DNA from: Otatea glauca | Lineage: Eukaryota > Streptophyta > Magnoliopsida > Poales > Poaceae | Direction: 5' to 3' | Length of the DNA: 64,000 nt | Assembly (NCBI GenBank): GCA_036346275.1 | Contig: CM070730.1 | Location: 3,596,309 to 3,660,308, forward strand | Part shown: positions 1-10,769 of the stretch, one piece after another | Layout of the letters: the number at the start of each line of letters is the position of its first letter | Position numbering within the stretch: position 1 is the stretch's first letter | The notes under the pieces: model-generated | Seen by the model: only the letters and a program-made list of their open reading frames with translations | What the model was told of the DNA's origin: nothing | Databases searched by the model: none | Made by a program: the position numbers and the translations under genes

Positions 1-2243
1 TATAGGATGTTGAGACCACTGCCTCCGTCCATGAGCACCTTGGTCAGGCGCTTTGTCCCCACAATGGGGTCGACCACCAGCGGATATCTCCTCGGCTGCG
101 GAATGTGGTCGGGATGGTCGGTCCGGTCGAAGGTGATCGGAGATTCCGACCAGCGAAGGTATTGGGGGACAGCGGGAGTTGCCGTGTGGACCTCACGGAA
201 GGCGAGCTTGAGCCGCTGCTTGTCGGCGTAGGACGTCGGTCCGCCAAAGATCATCAGGCAGCCATCAGGTTCTGGGAACTCAGCGTCAGCCCTCTTTTCC
301 TCAGCCCGTGGGGCCGAGTTTGGCTTCTTTCCCTTACCCCGTGACGTCGTGGGGGTGCCGAAGAGGAAGCGTTTTAGGACTTGGCAGTCCCGGTACTTGT
401 GCTTGACAGGGAACCCGTGGTGCGGACACGGGCTCTCCATCAGCTTTTCGAAGTGGTGGTCGCGCGGTACCGGTCGCGCTGCGGCTTGGCGGTGATCGCG
501 GCCGCGACCAGCGTCCTTCTACCTGTTTCCTTGCCGCCTGGGCTTGTTGGAGCGGTCGAGAGGGGGTCCGGCTTGAGCGCCGGGCTCTTGCTTGGCCTTT
601 ACCCTTTCGAAGATGGCCCCCACAGCCTCTTCGCCAGAGGCGTGGTTGGTGGCGATGTCTAAGAGCTCCTTGGTGGTTCTGGGCTTGACGCGGCCGGTTT
701 GTGCACCAAGGCCTTGCAGAGGTGCCGTAGATGAGCGCCCGACGACATCGGCGTCGGAGATGTCTGGAGCTCGTTGCATTGTCGAGAAGCGCCGGATGTA
801 GTCGGAGAGTCTCTCCGCCATCGCTGCGGCTCTTGAGTCGGGAGTTTCGGCGCTTGTAAGTGCCACGGAAGTTTCCGACGAAGAGGTTCTTCAAGTCGGC
901 CCAGTTCCTGATAGTTTTTGCGGGCAAGTACTCAAGCCAAGCTCGAGCAGAGTCCGCAAGGTAGATGGGAAGGTACTGGATGATGAAGTGGTCATCCGCA
1001 GCTCCTCCCGCCCGGCATGCGAGCCGATAATCTTCCAGCCAGACGCCGGGGTTCGTTGCCCCAGTGTATTTGGCTATGTTGGTCGGCGCCCTGAACCTGG
1101 CGGGGAAATCCGCGTAGTGGATCCCCTGACAGAAGGCCCGTGGTCCTGGACCATCGGGGCTCGGGCTGCGATCGTCGCGGCAATCGCTGTCTACAACCCG
1201 TGACCGGGCCGCTTCGTCCGCCTCTTTTTTCCGCTCCTCGATGGTGGCGCGAGCGTCGTAGTAGTTGTCGAGGCGCTGGCGCACCGGGGTGTGCGAGGCT
1301 TGGGGCTATTGGCGTTGTGCCGCCGTCTTTGCCGGACCCAGCCAGTTCCGAGCGGCGGTGTGGCTCGGGCGACTGGAGGAGGCGCCCGAGTGGTGGGAGC
1401 CCTGCATGTGCTGCACGGCAGCGCGTTCGACCAGCCCCCGGAGGTTCTGGTATGTCGCCTTGGCCTCCGGGTCGTCCGGCTAGGGAATGCCACGGAGCAG
1501 CATTGTGGCCGTGGCCACGTTTTGGCTCGCGTGGGGGAATAACGGAGGACCGTCTTGATTCCTCGCGCCCGGTGATGATGTACGGCGCTGCAGCGTCTGC
1601 TGTGGCGCTAAACGCGAGTGGAGGCTCGGGCTGACTTTGCTCCAGTCGGCTGGAGTTTGTTGAGCTCGGCCTTTCGGGCCTCCAGCTCCTCGCGCTGTTG
1701 TTGGAGCTCGGCGCGGCGAGCTTGGGTGCGTTCAGCGCGCTCGCGCTGATATTCCTCTTCCTGCGCTCTGGTGCGCTGGATGAGGACTCCCATAGTCGCG
1801 GGGGTTGCGGTCGGGTCGACCATACCTGCCATGTTGCACTCGCGAGAGTGCGGCCGGCTGGCAACGCGCTCCGCGTCGGAGCTGGAGTCGTGGCTAGAGG
1901 AGTCCTCCAGCAAGTCGTGGACGGAGGCTGGCATATAACCGGCCATTGCCACGAGGCGCGAGCCCACGGGAGGTGACATAGTCACCTGCCCGAGCTCACA
2001 GGTGTCGTTACCAGAGACGGCGTAGGGCTTGGTGGGTTCCGGCTTCGAGGTTCGCATGGGAGCCTCGAGCCGGAGGTTGCCGAGATCGCCGGAGATGGAG
2101 TCCAGGTTCCCAGCGGATGTCTGGTCTCGGAAGGTGGCGGGGACGAGCATGAGCTCTCCCACCGAAGTGGCGACGAAGTCGAGGGAGCCGAAGCGGATCT
2201 AGCTCCTTGACGCGAAGATGTCGTCGCGGGTGAAGGAAGCCAT
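1..2243 (-). pseudogene. gypsy gag-protease, broken reading frame
   Basis: A start codon lies at 2243-2241, followed by the N-terminus MASFTRDDIF and an in-frame TAG at 2201-2199. A gag N-terminal region with an R/E/A-rich coiled coil (about 1740-1640) follows in the same frame. The conserved retrotransposon gag core (FRAPTNIAKYTG, YLPIYLADSARAWLEYLP, WADLKNLFVGNFRGTY) lies at about 1110-850 in another frame. The distal gag (TTKELLDIATNHASGEEAV) is at about 690-620 in a third frame. The minus strand of 1-250 reads a protease with the active-site stretch LMDGGSGLNILY, DGGSG being the usual gypsy variant of the aspartic-protease motif. Several frameshifts and at least one nonsense codon make it non-functional. 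Family assignment rests on these motifs. Confidence 0.85.
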
Positions 2244-2299
2244 CAAGGAACCGAATGGGAATCCAGAGATGATGATGAGGATGCGCAAACACCCCTACC

Positions 2300-2309
2300 T
2301 GGCGCGCCA
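2300..2309 (-). other. tRNA primer-binding-like site
   Basis: The palindromic TGGCGCGCCA, followed on the minus strand by GGTAGGGG, lies directly inside the LTR. TGGCGCGCCA at this position recurs in many grass gypsy elements. I have not matched it to a specific tRNA. Confidence 0.5.
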
Positions 2310-2311
2310 AC

Positions 2312-3249
2312 CGTCGGCGTTTCGGGCACAGGCGAGTGAATTTTTAAGTCTAAGGGGCCGCGCGTTCCCTCTCCTTGAATGGTTAGACTCGGGAGCCCAA
2401 GACGTATACTGGTTCGGGCCGAAAGTCCCTACTCCAGTTCGCGTGGTGGTGGTGTATTGCCTTAGGTGAAGATGGCTGCACGGTTTTTACAAATGGGAGC
2501 TGAGAGCTCGAGAATGTGAGAGCAAGAACAGCCTACTTGAGAAGACCGAGAGGAGGGTGCACTTTTCTTTTTTCCTCTCCCCCTCCCTGGAGGGTCCTGC
2601 CTCCCTTTATATAGCCGGAGGGGGCAGGTTATGTGGGAAATTGGGAGAGGAAGAGATGAGGTGATCTATGCTGTGCTGGGAGCTCTGGTCCTTTGCCTTG
2701 GCGATTCAGCGTCTGCCTTACCCCATGCGGGTTGGTGAACTTGCTGAGCAGAGCAGTTCGCCGTTTCCTTGAGAAATAGCGCACCTGCCCTCTGCAAGTC
2801 TATCAGGCGCTAGCGTTTGCCTCGGGAGGGAGCGTGTCTTCGCACCGCGCGTGTCCGGTCGATGAGACCGGGGCTTGACTTTGGCGACCTCCTCGCTACC
2901 TCGGGAAGGAGCCACCTGCCCCCGCATAGTCTCTCTGATCCGTTGTGTCCGCGGGGCACGTGGCTAATGGCTGGCGGAGGCCCGACACGTGGCCCGCACG
3001 CGGAGATCACTTCAGCTTGGTCGGAGCTCGTGAGGAGCCCGACCCGTGGGGAAGCTCGTTAGGTCGGGGACGAGCGTGAGGCAGCTCATCATGTCGGGGA
3101 CGAGCGTGTGGGGGCTAGCTTGAGGCAGTCCATTAGGTCGGGGACGAGCGTCCCTCGTGGCCCCACGGGACCTTTGGTCGGAGTCGGTCTTGGGGCGGCC
3201 CGTTCGTTACTCCGGGCCGTTGGGGTACCCATGGTACGAGTACTCGTCA
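2312..3249 (-). repeat. 5' long terminal repeat of the gypsy element
   Basis: On the minus strand the LTR starts with TGACGAGTACTCG at 3249 and ends just before the primer-binding-like site at 2309. It is about 938 bp long. Its terminal dinucleotide at the internal end reads CG rather than the usual CA, which fits decay. The boundary is inferred from the TG start and the adjacent primer site, because no second LTR copy is present in the window for comparison. Confidence 0.7.
2605..2614 (-). promoter_or_regulatory. TATA box of the gypsy LTR
   Basis: The minus strand reads CTATATAAAG within the LTR, upstream of gag and correctly oriented for transcription of the element. Confidence 0.6.
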
Positions 3250-3321
3250 CTAACCATAATAAAAGTTATGTAAGTTCGATTAAGGGACATAAGGCCTTAG
3301 ACATCGATAGGTACGAATCTT

Positions 3322-4545
3322 GGTTATTCGGGATATGGACACGGGACGGATATGTGACAGATTCAGCTCGAAAATGAATAAAGATATATGGATAATGCAC
3401 GCATATATCTCTACTACTTCTAATTAGGAGTTGGTGGCAGTGATCCGTTCTCTTCTAGAGTATTTGATTCGTTGGATCTGACATGAACGACCGAGATATA
3501 AGAGAATCATATCTTAGATGGAAGGATTTTATCATATCTTTTTTGAATAGAAATATTATTTTAGCATATCTCTATTCACATGTTCTTACTATGGAAGGAT
3601 GTTATTCATATATCTTATAAATTGAAGGATTTTCTCATCATGTCCTGCATGGATAGAAGGATATACTCACCATATCCCATAATACGGGAATTCTATCTTA
3701 TCATATCTGAAAATGCATAGATTAAAAAGGAAAAAATCACGTAACCAAATCACGTGCCAATCACGAAGATGTCGAGGAGACCTGGCTTCCATCCGCCTGC
3801 GTATGCTGCCTTCTACTTTCATCTACTCCCTATTAGAGGGCACACACACTCATCTCCACGAGGACAGACCCGTCGGTAGTGGAGACACACGCAGAAAGAG
3901 AAGAGAAAGGCTGCGTGCAAGAAGCAAGAAGATTTCCTGCAAGAGGAAATCAATAACTTTCTTCTCCTTCGATGGTAAGGATTGATATCTCTCTACTAAT
4001 TCTAATTAAGAGTCGGTGGCGATCGTCCATTCTCCTTCAGAGTACTTGATTCGTTGAATCTAACATGAACAGTTGAGATGGAAGAGGATTTAACCCGATA
4101 GTCAAATCTCTTCAGAGGAACAAACTTTTCCTACCATTGAAACATAACTAAAGTCAGTGTTCTTTGCAAATAAATGTTTTATCGCCAATTGAGTTTTCGT
4201 TGCAACGCACGGGCACATGACTAGTAGAGTAATATATGTTGAATTAAAACCATACAAGTACATGATCATAGTAGTAAGTTATATATCAATCAAACCCAAT
4301 AAATGTCATAGAAAGAATATGCTACTTAAGAATCAATAGAACCAACTAATTGTCAATATAAATAGGCTGCCATGGAAAAATGTGATGAATATGGGCTGGG
4401 CTTTACTAATATCCGAATAGGAAAAATCTGGATATCCGGATTCCGTCTCGTATTTACCGGATATTAGTTGCTCTGTATCTGATCCTAAATCCGAATTTAA
4501 ATATCCGGATCCCATCCCAGATCCAGTTGGATAGTTAAATATAGT
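3322..4545. mobile_element. hAT-type MITE, truncated copy, split by a Helitron
   Basis: Segments 3322-3407 and 4225-4545 align in order with 55213-55296 and 55297 onward of the intact MITE at 55099-55725. The shared stretches include the 'agagtaatatat..ttgaattaaaaccata' region and the 'ccaactaattgt' region. The internal sequence is rich in ATCCGGATCC-like motifs. Both outer ends with the terminal inverted repeats are missing here. The left end may have been lost with the neighbouring gypsy insertion. Confidence 0.8.
3408..4224 (+). mobile_element. small non-autonomous Helitron
   Basis: It starts with TCTCTACTACTT and ends with GGGCACATGACTAG, matching the Helitron TC start and CTRR end. It is inserted between A (3407) and T (4225), the Helitron target rule. 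The empty site is present at 55296/55297 in the second MITE copy, where catata is joined directly to tagagtaat. Its 817 bp contain no Rep/helicase. A second copy of the 5' terminus begins at 3990 (TCTCTACTAATTCTAATTAAGAG) and matches the first about 80% over roughly 95 bp, so the element has two start-like ends and one 3' end. Confidence 0.9.
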
Positions 4546-5422
4546 CCAAATACAATACCAAATCAAACTAAAAATATCCTACCTATTTTCAACTCAATCA
4601 CCGTCTCATTCTTATCGGTATTTCACCATCCACAGAAAGGAGTGATAAAATATCTTGTACTAGACTGCACTTCGGATCTACTACTACTGCACTAGGCGGT
4701 AGGCGCAAGCTGGCGAGGAAAGCAACAATTAAAACAGCACAGTACATGGCAAGCAAATTACACTCTCCCTCGCACACTCGCGCTCTCTCTCTCTCTCTCA
4801 CTCTCTCTTCCTCAGCTCGTGGGAAAAGCCAAGCCAAGAAACCAACCAAGAATCCTCCTCCTTTGAACAAGAACAAAAACGCGGAACAAACTGTGATACT
4901 GATAGCCAGCTTCCCAATCCAGCAGCCCAATGCTTTCCGTTTGTTGGAGATAGGGGTTTCTTATAGAAACTGACCCACCAGAAAGGAAATCTTGAAAAGA
5001 AGAAGGGAAATTACCGAGATATGGGTGAACCTGTACGAGGATTTCCTTACGGTTAATGGCTTCCAGAATTGCTCCATCGCCGCTGTGCGCTTGCGGTTCG
5101 ACATGGGGGCCAAATGCGGGGCTTTCCTCCCCATGATGCCCGCTATAATTTCTTGCCCAATTTTGCCAAATCCGTCGGCCTGTTGCCTCCTAACCCCGCA
5201 ATTCCTCGCCGGTTGCTGATCAATCCGGTTCCTGATTCGGAGATTTTCGGGGGGTTTCTTGGGACCAATGGGCCGTTCCCTGCCCGGTTTGGTCGCGCAT
5301 TAATAGCCGCTTCCTGGGTAGTTCTCTCGCTCTCGTGCCCTTGTTCTTGTTCTTGCGCTGTGACACGTCTTATGAGAAGAGTTCTTGGCGAGCAAACGCG
5401 AGAAACCTGTGTCAGCGTTGGG
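4546..5422 (+). promoter_or_regulatory. Upstream region and 5' UTR of kinase 1
   Basis: A CT microsatellite lies at about 4785-4808, a common feature of plant 5' UTRs and core promoters. No clear TATA box was found at a suitable distance. An ATG at 5114 is in frame with the kinase start at 5423 with no stop between them (103 codons). A further out-of-frame ATG lies at 5104. A 5' UTR intron may remove these. Confidence 0.4.
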
Positions 5423-8400
5423 ATGGGTTGCTTTGGGTGCTTTCTGCCGGAGGCGAACGAGGGAAGCGATGACCTGAAGCCTTCCAAGCCCAACTACCAC
5501 TCCTCAGACGACTCATCAGGTTCTTGATTTCCATCTGTACTGTGTTATGTTAGGGTTTCTGTTTTTTTGGCTTCGGTTGTGACTGTTTCTTGTAACAGGC
5601 GCCGATGCAAGGAGAAAAGTGGCGCCTTTGACGCCGGACGTGGGGAACGGCTACGCGCATAGCTTCACCTTCAAGGATCTGCTTGTGGCGACCGGCTACT
5701 TCAGCGACGCTAATTTTATCGGCGAAGGTGGCTTTGGGAAGGTGTACAAAGGCAAGATCAATGGGCAGGTGAGTTCAAAATGCTCTTCTTTGTTCTACTT
5801 TTGAGGGCTTTTTGTGGTCAAAAGATTCGATTTTTATATCTTTTTTTTTGGTGATGTGCAGATAGTGGCAGTGAAGCAACTCTCTCCGCATGGTGTGCAG
5901 GGGAGGAACGAGTTCTTGGTGGAGGTGCTCATGCTGACGGTGCTCAACCATCCGAATCTCGTCAGCTTGGTCGGGTTCTGTGCGCAGGGGGACGAGAGGC
6001 TGCTGGTGTACGAGTACATGCCATTGGGCAGCTTGGAGAGCCATCTGTTTGGTAAGAAGTTCTTCTCAAACTTGCTGTGCTGCGCATGTTTGGTCTAGTT
6101 AGTGTGTGCAATACTGCAATGTACTATGGGAGTAGGTATGTTGACATGGAATTTGTCTCCTCTTGGTTGATTACGCACCACTGTTTAAATGTTTCGGCCT
6201 TTCTTTTTAATTTATGCCTTATGGTAGTTCTCTGCTTGTGATAAATCTTCAGCAAGAGTTTCCTTGTATGCTTTAATACCAATCCTTTGTAGCGTTTTAC
6301 AGTTCTAGTTGTCCTTCATACCAGTAATGTGCATTCTCAAAAGCTTAAAAATAAAAATGCTCACTGTCTGTTATCTTTGCTTCCGTTCTTTCATTAAGTA
6401 GTAAAGACGTGTTTATGTGAAAAATATAAAAGGCAAAAATAAATGGTTAAGATTGGTGTAACTCAATATGAAATTAGATAAAATGGAGGGCAAAATCGAC
6501 ACCCTTTATCCAAGAAACCCTGATTGAGCGAACTGTTTGTATCTTCTCCTTTCTCAGTCCAAAAATTCACTGAATTATTTTCCTTCATTTCCCGAAATTT
6601 TTCTTGATATAATATTTTAGCTTTGCCGTTGCTTGTTAGTTGTATATAGATGCTTTTACTGTGGCTTGCATACTGTACTTTTTTTATATGCAATACTCAA
6701 CAGCCCTTTTCTTATATTTCTTATTAACTAAGTAATCCTAATCAAAGCGTAATATTTTTCGTAATGAAAGCAATCGGTCACCATGATGCTGGGAATTGCA
6801 ATAAATTCTCATATGGTTGTACTACGCAAGAATCTTGTAACATTGGAGTATGACCTTGTATATTGTTTCCTAATATTAGCTAGGTGTTATTATTCTATCA
6901 CTATATCCAAAGTTATTATAGCACAGAGTAATATTGTAATATTGATATAAAGGCGCGAATAAAAAAAGTACCAAAAGTTGATCCTTTAAATATTGAAAAT
7001 TTTAATATGAAATGCATGAAGATGACGATCAAGTTGAGATTGTTCTTGTAGGTCCTCGCACGGCAAAAAAACAAAGAGAAATAAAAGTTCATCCCCACTT
7101 GCTCTATTTCTTTTATTATCTGCTTTACTGAAATTCAGGAGGCCGTCTACTCTGTTAAATGTTGAAATTTTCTCTTTCAGAAAAAATCGTGAAGAAATGA
7201 TATGGAAGCTATTTTCTCTATTAACCGATGGTGCATTTACCGATGTTCTTTCACCTTCAGTTTCTTAGTACTTGGATTACAACTGGGGTTTTGTATTTAA
7301 GGAAGTCAAAGTTCAGACGAAAAATAGTAAATGAGCTATTGAATTTGCCTAGTAGCCATTCTTCACTTTCTTGATTTCTTCCAAGTATGATTCGTATTCC
7401 CGTATGTGCTTGCTTTCGCCACCATCTTCTTGTTTCCTTTGTCTAATAATGACTGAATATGTTCCGCAAAGATGTAGAAAACTATGAATGAGGATCCAAA
7501 TTCCTTTTTTGCGTGAAGAAAGTCAGGAAAACGGTCTAGCTTGCTGTGTGGTCTCTATTTAGGTCAGTCATAATTATTTCCAATAATTGTGCTGCATTTA
7601 TTGTCTATTAAATAAAGAACTAGTAAAAATAGTAAGTTCCAAAGTATTATTGTCTTAATTATACTGTAGGGATGGCGCAAACCATCCATTCTGTGCGAGG
7701 TGCAAAACTGCAAAATGAATCTGTTCCAGCATGCAATCAACACAAAAAAAAATTGTAATGCTTGTTTAATTGGGTTTCTGACCTGAAAAGCTACCTTGTG
7801 CTAATTGGCCATTTTCCTACGTGCCAAAATTGTTCAGCACATAATACCTAAGGCTAGCCAAATTGTCCCCACGGAATAATTATTGAAGTTCTCAGGCCCT
7901 CTTGGCTTTGTCTCATGCCTGAACATCACATGGTCTCCTGGATGATAGCAGTGCTATGGGCATGATGTGAATGATCTGAACTTTTCTGCAAAGTTCCTTT
8001 ATTTTTCCAAACCCATAATTTGTTTCAATGATGTGACATAACTAAGCTTAGGCCACCAATACTTCCAGAAATTTGTTATTGTGGATCAATTTGAACTTGC
8101 CTTGCAATTGTGTAAGATAAATTTTTGGAGCTGTGCATTGTCAGTTGCTTGTATTGTTATGCTTGATGTGCTGTGGGTCCATTGTTTAATGCTACAGTAT
8201 GAAACTGCTGATCAGTGATCAGTTATTTATATATTGATTGACTGCCCTATAACAATTTTTATTCAACATTCTTCTTATGCACTTCATTCGATTGATAGAA
8301 ATTTTACCTTTGAATAGATGTGCCTCTTGGCAAGCAACCACTTGACTGGAATACACGTGTGAGGATAGCTGTTGGAGTAGCAGAAGGGCTTTCATATTTG

Positions 8401-9406
8401 CACAATGTGGCTGATCCACCTATCATTTACCGTGATATGAAAGCTGCTAATATTTTGTTGGATGATGATTTCAGTCCAAAGCTCTCTGATTTTGGACTCG
8501 CAAAAGTTGGACCTGTTGGTGACAGAACTCATGTTTCCACCAGGGTTATGGGTACCTACGGCTACTGTGCCCCTGACTATGTGGTGAGTGGTAAGCTTAC
8601 CATGAAATCTGACATATACAGTTTTGGTGTTCTTCTGTTGGAACTGATCACTGGCAGAAGGATTTATGATGCTTCAAGGCCTAAACCAGAGCAGAGTTTA
8701 CTAACATGGGTAGGTAGCCTTACCTTCTCGTAGTTTTATGCTTCCAATGTTTGCTGTCCTTTTCTGCATCTCCTCAAATTATGCAAGCAGAGTAGCTGTC
8801 TGTCATAGCTTCATTATTAGAACTTAGAAGTATCCCCGGTAAAAGGATTTGTGATATCTTCTCTATGCTAGTCCAATTGTTTGGTAGTCCCTCCATTTGT
8901 TTTTACATGTTCATCATTTCCCTTATATTTTAGATGACGTTGACATAATCTTGCCTATTCCCATGGCATCACTGCCAATGAACATGAGATATCCATTTTA
9001 TTCTCCTAAGGGTAGTTAAAGTTTAGCAACATCAAAGTCAGTTCTGGAAAGTTCTGGAGGCTTATTCATACCTTGCTTTTTCTTCTTCTGGATTTTGCAG
9101 TCTAGACCATTTCTGCATGACAAAAGAAAATTCCACAGGCTCGCTGATCCGGCTCTTCAGGGCTGCTATCCAACATTGGCGCTCAACCAGTTAGTTGTGA
9201 TCAGCATCATGTGCCTCCAAGACCAGCCCCATGTCCGCCCAATCGTTGCTGATGTTGCGATAGGCCTGAGCCATGTTGCAAGCCAGCCATATGTCCCTGA
9301 ACGGCCCCCGGCATCTCTGAGTTCCCCGGCGAAGTGCGGGTCACCACAATACGTCGGCACACCATCCCGAAGGCGGGGCGGTAGAAGGTTTGTACAGTAC
9401 GCATAG
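5423..9406 (+). CDS. RLCK-VII (PBS1-like/PBL) protein kinase 1
   Basis: Exons are 5423-5519, 5599-5768, 5862-6051, 8318-8709 and 9101-9406. All junctions are GT-AG and in phase, giving 384 aa, usual for this family. The protein starts MGCFGC: Gly2 is a likely myristoylation site, and Cys3 and Cys6 likely palmitoylation sites, so it should sit on the inner face of the plasma membrane. Visible kinase motifs are the glycine loop GEGGFG (74-79), VAVK with Lys94, YRDMKAAN with catalytic Asp192, and DFG (210-212). The APE motif reads APD (237-239), a conservative change. PBL kinases act downstream of cell-surface immune and growth receptors, usually phosphorylated by the receptor complex in the activation segment. 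Sequence around PLDWNTR and the C-terminal exon resembles the PBL27/PBS1 side of the family, but I cannot fix the orthologue. Intron 3 is 2.3 kb with no recognised insertion. Confidence 0.93.
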
Positions 9407-10069
9407 CCTAGACTGCATGCTTGTCCCATAGAACAGCAAGATCTCAGTCTGGCGGGACGGCTAGGTCGTGGAAAGTTGAAACTGTCAATTGTCAGAGTCA
9501 AAGCCTTCTTGGTTCAAGAACTGGTCTTGAGCGACCTGCTTGGCAGAGAGTTCTATGAGATGAGACTGATGATAGTTGAAGCTGATCATGACTGTTGTTC
9601 TTTCTTGTCCTTAATTGGTTCCAGTTCATAATTAAATTCTGTAGCCAGTGTACATATGATCGGTGGTGCCCTGTGTGGGAAGCATGCGTCAGTCCGGGAA
9701 GAAGGGAACAATGTCCTCTTTGGGGTATTGATCAAGTAGTTAATTATGTACAAATTTCTCATGGCTTGTTGCATGTTGGTATCTTGTAGATGAAATGAAT
9801 TTCAACGGTGATCATCTAATAGCATTGCTTAGTTAAGAAAGCCCAGAAAAAAAGTTCTCTTTAGTTTGTAGGTGACTTTGTTTGGCATCATATATTTTGT
9901 AGGGATGTTCAACTGGTAAATCATTTTCAGCTGGTATAAACAGCTGCATTGTTTTATGCTCGGACGTTTATGCGAAGACAAAACTTACATTTTCATGTCA
10001 TGTCAGATGCGTCTAGTAGCGGTGTGTAACGTGTCAACATCACCGCAGTAAATTTTATGCTGTAGTTTG
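9407..10069. other. Kinase 1 3' region, no gene seen
   Basis: This stretch holds the likely 3' UTR of kinase 1 and AT-rich spacer. I see no coding sequence or recognised repeat before the copia LTR. Confidence 0.5.
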
Positions 10070-10311
10070 TGTTGTAAAACGTAGAGGTTCACCCACCCAC
10101 GATTAATCAACTACACGCCAATGAAATCATAAGAGGAAGAGCGGGAGCACACATAAAACAGGGGCAAAATTCTCTCGCTTTATTAGATTGATCTTTTGTA
10201 CAAGGGGGTGTTCAATATATAGAGAAACTGGCAAGAGATAAGTTCGGATTCGTCCACACATAAGAGATAGAGTCTAACCGAATACAGTTACAAATATCTT
10301 ATCTCATAACA
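10070..10311 (-). repeat. 3' LTR of the copia element
   Basis: 242 bp, bounded by TGTTG and CATAACA, next to the polypurine tract. It matches 16877-17113 nearly throughout. Minus-strand TATATA near 10216 could be the LTR promoter. Confidence 0.85.
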
Positions 10312-10769
10312 CTCCCCCTTGGGCGAATACCGCGTAATGCACATGTCTCGTTAAAAACTCCTCCCAAAAATCCAGTGGAAAAAAAGGGACGGAGAAAAGA
10401 GTACATTGCACTCGCACTCCGTGTTACACTAGTTGCCTTATTAAAAACCTTCATGTGAGAAAACTTTAGGAAAACTCACTAAGGGAAAAAGAGTGCAACT
10501 TATAATCTTCAGGATTTAAAATATGATCTTTAGAATCATGCAAAGGGTCATGGTTCAGAGATTTACTCCCCCTGAACTTTGCATATCTCTAAGTCGTCTC
10601 GTTCCAATGCCATTAACACACCTTTAAAATGTAGATTTTGACAAGGACTTGATGAATAAATATGCAAGATTTTCACATGACTTAGTTTGCAAAATCTTTA
10701 CCTCACCATTCTTCTGGAGTTCATGAGGATAGAAAAACTTAGGAGCAATATGTTTCGTGATATTGCTTT

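Larger units (their letters stand above)
1..3249 (-). mobile_element. Ty3/gypsy LTR retrotransposon, 5' part only (cut by window edge)
   Basis: Reading on the minus strand, the order is LTR (3249-2312), a primer-binding-like site (2309-2300), gag from 2243 downward, and the start of the aspartic protease running off the left edge. This is the order expected of the 5' half of a Ty3/gypsy element. RT, RNase H, integrase and the 3' LTR would lie to the left of the window. The reading frame is broken several times, so this copy is dead. The target duplication cannot be checked because the other end is absent. Confidence 0.9.

Noticed and set aside
1140..1634. Open frame on the plus strand across the gypsy gag region
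   Set aside because: It is a composition-driven antisense frame of GC-rich gag; the minus strand carries the recognisable gag motifs.
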